Part shown: positions 61,758-64,000 of the stretch, one piece after another
Numbering within the stretch: the stretch's first letter is position 1
How the letters are laid out: each line of letters opens with the position of its first letter
From: Aquirufa lenticrescens
Lineage (GTDB): Bacteria; Bacteroidota; Bacteroidia; Cytophagales; Spirosomataceae
DNA: 64,000 nucleotides
Direction of reading: 5' to 3'
Assembly (NCBI RefSeq): GCF_019916085.1
Contig: NZ_CP049834.1
Span: forward strand, 1,162,501-1,226,500
Position numbers and translations under genes: made by a program
Notes under the pieces: model-generated
Databases searched by the model: none
Seen by the model: only the letters and a program-made list of their open reading frames with translations
Told to the model about the DNA's origin: nothing

Positions 61758-63020
61758 TTAGGGAATGAAAGCCATACGGAACGCATTTGCTTTTAAATCA
61801 CGGTCTAATAAAGGAATTCCAACAGCTTTTGCTTCTTTCTCCCAGCCCTGAACGGCTGTTTTCACTTCTACAATAATCTTTTCTGCTTGCTCTGCTTCTA
61901 TTCTAAAGAATGGCGCGGTCTCTCTGAGTAGATCCCAATCCAACGCATTATCCACATCAGAGATATTTAAATGAAGACCTGTACCTGTTTCAACGGGATT
62001 AATATCATAAGCCGGGGATAAAATCCATCCTTCTTTGGACCACAAAAAACCGTGATTTCTAAGGTGGTCATCCACATTAGAAACGGCAATAGAAAAGGCC
62101 ATTCGTCTCCACAATTGAACTAAATCACTCGAAACATTCGCACCCTGTTGTATGATAAAATCAGCTAATTCAAGATAACTAGCGCCATCTTGTCCATCGG
62201 AATAGCCTAAAAGTGTCATCGCAGAAGCAAAATGTTTTCTTTTGCCAGCACTTGTTCGATCAAAGCGTTTCGTTAAAAAAGTATGGTGCTTTGTTGAATA
62301 GATTTTAGCTTTTGCCTCAGCCATTTCAAGGCCCACTTTTAATGCCAAACGATGCGTTACCAATTCCCAGCCACCTACATCAAACGTATCTTGTCCACTG
62401 GGGAATTTGGCGATCCAAAGGTGCCCGTTCACATCTGCAACACTTGCTTTTGGGCGAGCGCCCCCTAAGGAAGATCCAGGCGCCACTAATAAGCTTAACC
62501 ACCGCAAATAATCAGGATCCTGAACCGCTTCCTCGCTTTCTAAACGCAAACTTATCTGTTCTAATTCTCTAATGGAAGTCCAGGCCGGAACCGCGTATTG
62601 TTTGTTATCGTCCAAAAAAGGTCCATCCATTTCCCTTTTATAACGCAATCCTCCCATCCGATTTCCGTCAAAAACACCCAACAAAAAATCCAGTTCGGTC
62701 AAATTTTGCATAGCCCTTTTCTCCAAACGCGCCATAGCCGCCTCCCTCCTACGCAACAAAACTCTTCCCCAGCGATCCGGCGATGAATCTAAAAACAATC
62801 CAAAATTCGTTTTATCATCACTCAAATACTGCAACCCCTCACTAAAAACTAAATCGGGATCCAATATTTGCGCAAAATTACTCGACAACCATTCCTTCGA
62901 ATAAACAAAAGAAAATACCTCTTTTCCTCGCAATAGTTCCGATTGCAGTTGACCCATGAGCATTTTCTCCTCTGGCAAACCCTCCCAATCAGCATATACA
63001 AAAACACTTCGATAAGCCAT
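61758..63020 (-). CDS. hipA: HipA-family serine/threonine kinase toxin
   Basis: 420 aa with the HipA layout. N-subdomain: FGLFLDSSPDRWG and DFLLGVFDGNRMGGLRY. ATP-site region: GARPKASV, then LWIAKFPS with the ATP-contacting Lys. Catalytic loop: SNVDDHLRNHGFL. Metal-binding segment: LSPAYDINP. Known HipA proteins phosphorylate a translation factor, in E. coli the glutamyl-tRNA synthetase, and cause growth arrest when not held by HipB. The gene starts 5 bp after the stop of the upstream HTH gene, the usual antitoxin-first order. The key motifs look intact, so it is probably active. The target here is not known. Confidence 0.92.
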   Translation of the reverse strand: MAYRSVFVYADWEGLPEEKMLMGQLQSELLRGKEVFSFVYSKEWLSSNFAQILDPDLVFSEGLQYLSDDKTNFGLFLDSSPDRWGRVLLRRREAAMARLEKRAMQNLTELDFLLGVFDGNRMGGLRYKREMDGPFLDDNKQYAVPAWTSIRELEQISLRLESEEAVQDPDYLRWLSLLVAPGSSLGGARPKASVADVNGHLWIAKFPSGQDTFDVGGWELVTHRLALKVGLEMAEAKAKIYSTKHHTFLTKRFDRTSAGKRKHFASAMTLLGYSDGQDGASYLELADFIIQQGANVSSDLVQLWRRMAFSIAVSNVDDHLRNHGFLWSKEGWILSPAYDINPVETGTGLHLNISDVDNALDWDLLRETAPFFRIEAEQAEKIIVEVKTAVQGWEKEAKAVGIPLLDRDLKANAFRMAFIP

Positions 63021-63025
63021 CTTTC

Positions 63026-63337
63026 TTATTTTTTAGGCGCGCGTTGCTTTGTCACTAATTCCAAATCCTGTAATCTCCTTCCCAGCACATCATCCTTTGC
63101 AAGTAGCAAAAAATCAGAGGATAAATTTAGCACGTGCAATACCATAAAATACGCCCCCATACTGACAGAATCCACCCCTTTTTCAATCGAAACAAGCGTA
63201 GGACGACTAATCCCTGCCCGCATAGCCACTTGCTCAGCGCTCAATTTTCTGCGCAAACGCGCTAGCTTAATATTCTCACCCATACCACTCAAAATTCGTT
63301 GGTATTTAGGCATAAGTGGAAATCCCGAATTCGCCAT
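63026..63337 (-). CDS. hipB: HipB-like XRE-family antitoxin/repressor
   Basis: 103 aa with a Cro/CI-type HTH at about residues 22-75 (NIKLARLRRKLSAEQVAMRA, GISRPTLVSIEKG). The C-terminal tail is basic (LVTKQRAPKK). It lies directly upstream of hipA with a 5-bp gap. In the family, HipB binds HipA and operator DNA and represses its own operon. A near-perfect dyad (TGTTAATT-AA-AATTAACA) upstream of its promoter-like box fits that role. Confidence 0.88.
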   Translation of the reverse strand: MANSGFPLMPKYQRILSGMGENIKLARLRRKLSAEQVAMRAGISRPTLVSIEKGVDSVSMGAYFMVLHVLNLSSDFLLLAKDDVLGRRLQDLELVTKQRAPKK

Positions 63338-63355
63338 AACATTAAATATAATTTA

Positions 63356-63389
63356 CAAATATAGCCTATTTTGTTAATTAAAATTAACA
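63356..63389 (-). promoter_or_regulatory. hipBA promoter with dyad operator
   Basis: On the minus strand TATATTTG (63363-63356) matches the -7 consensus 18 bp before the hipB ATG. TGTTAATT-AA-AATTAACA (63372-63389), with 8-bp perfect arms, overlaps the expected -33 position. This suggests autorepression by HipB. Confidence 0.5.
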
Positions 63390-63425
63390 TTATAAATTTG
63401 ATTCTGTCTAAAAACTAAATTTTCC

Positions 63426-63433
63426 TATATTTG
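63426..63433 (+). promoter_or_regulatory. Candidate -7 element (TATATTTG), possibly giving a leaderless transcript
   Basis: TATATTTG is an exact consensus match, with only CCCCC between it and the ATG at 63439. If used, transcription would begin at or next to the start codon. TTTG occurs 25 bp upstream, longer than the usual spacing. Confidence 0.35.
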
Positions 63434-63438
63434 CCCCC

Positions 63439-64000
63439 ATGAACAGATTCTTTGCCCTTTTACTTTTCATCCCGCTTTTTACCCAGGCGCAGTTTAAAAT
63501 CACTGTTTCTCGCACAAAAGACCCCGTTTATTTCCGTGGAACCCTGTTTGATGAGAAGAATTATTTGGCCAAAGACACTGTGCGCGGCACGCTTTTAACA
63601 TCGAAAACTCCCATCAAAGGCGGTATTTATTACCTACAATTCGCTCCGTCTAAGGAGCGCATCTACTTCAATATCGAGAACAACGATAAATTCACTTTGA
63701 CCTTTTCCGGCCCGGCCTATTTAGATTCAGCACACTCCTCAGACCCAAAAAACGAAGTCTTTTTAAACTACCAAAGACTCGAAAAATCCTTTGCCGTCAT
63801 CGACTCCCTGTACCAGGTAGAAATTGCCCGCGGTCGCAAGTTCAAGTTCGCGGAGAAAGCTGCCTTTTTCCAGTCCAAAACGACTGCCTTAGTAGCCTTC
63901 CGCAAGAAAGCACTTTTGTCGCTTCCCCCCACTTCTACGCTTGCACTCTATTTTAAATCACTGAATTCGCTGGACGAATCCGTACCAAGCCGTACGGATT
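63439..64000 (+). CDS. Secreted protein of unknown function (3' end outside window)
   Basis: 187 codons to the window edge, no stop. Signal peptide MNRFFALLLFIPLFTQAQ. The following region (IYYLQFAPSKERIYFNIEN, KFTLTFSGPAYLDSAHSSDP, NEVFLNYQRLEKSF) resembles the N-terminal part of Bacteroidota exported thioredoxin-like (TlpA-type) proteins with a DUF4369/DUF5106-type domain, but the thioredoxin domain would lie outside the window. The family is a guess; the exported nature is clear. It diverges from hipBA across a 101-bp gap. Confidence 0.7.
   Translation, partial: MNRFFALLLFIPLFTQAQFKITVSRTKDPVYFRGTLFDEKNYLAKDTVRGTLLTSKTPIKGGIYYLQFAPSKERIYFNIENNDKFTLTFSGPAYLDSAHSSDPKNEVFLNYQRLEKSFAVIDSLYQVEIARGRKFKFAEKAAFFQSKTTALVAFRKKALLSLPPTSTLALYFKSLNSLDESVPSRTD

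Overview
The window is from a Bacteroidota bacterium. It encodes type IX secretion system (T9SS) substrates with the type B (gliding-motility-associated) C-terminal signal, PorP/SprF-family partner proteins, OmpA proteins with thrombospondin-3 (TSP3) repeats, and TAnnTTTG-like promoter elements. Genes are closely packed and moderately AT-rich. A Cytophagales-type genome fits best, but I cannot fix the genus. No rRNA, tRNA, insertion sequence or CRISPR array was seen.

Three paralogous three-gene operons, all on the minus strand, fill about two thirds of the window. Each has the order giant secreted repeat protein, then PorP/SprF-like outer-membrane protein, then OmpA-family protein, with junctions of 4-bp overlap to 2-bp gap. 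Module A (14224 to 5015) has a 2309-aa giant, module B (32982 to 19521) a 3832-aa giant and module C (59181 to 36771) a 6785-aa giant. Each giant has a signal peptide, long arrays of Ig-like, cadherin/CshA-like and DxDxDG (TSP3) repeats, and an ITPNGDG...LPDGTYYY C-terminal domain. From known T9SS biology, the SprF-like partner is expected to support export or anchoring of its neighbouring type B substrate, and the OmpA protein would tie the assembly to peptidoglycan. I infer three alternative giant surface fibres or adhesins.

Each module sits beside genes for membrane-embedded one-component regulators. Two paralogous multi-TM AraC proteins flank module A (3826-4980 and 14451-15578), and the second leads an operon with a periplasmic-sensor/TM/winged-helix protein, a one-domain asparaginase-like protein and a haem-binding-domain protein. 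Module B diverges from a sensor/TM/AraC-HTH protein (33170-34843). Module C lies downstream of two more multi-TM AraC proteins (59315-60472 and 60561-61721). A TTTGGAC-type motif (TTTTTTTGGACTAGTCA, TTAGTCCAAAAAAAAA, ACAAAAATTGGACAA) recurs beside these regulators.

The left edge (1-3618) holds a two-gene minus-strand operon: a small outer-membrane beta-barrel protein and a long secreted protein that runs off the window and mixes phage-tail-fibre-like and YadA-head-like motifs. Between modules are an alcohol dehydrogenase, a class II Fic protein, an 84-aa unknown and three loci of a modular hairpin repeat with GACTAAG linkers. The right edge carries a HipBA-type toxin-antitoxin pair and the start of an unidentified secreted protein.
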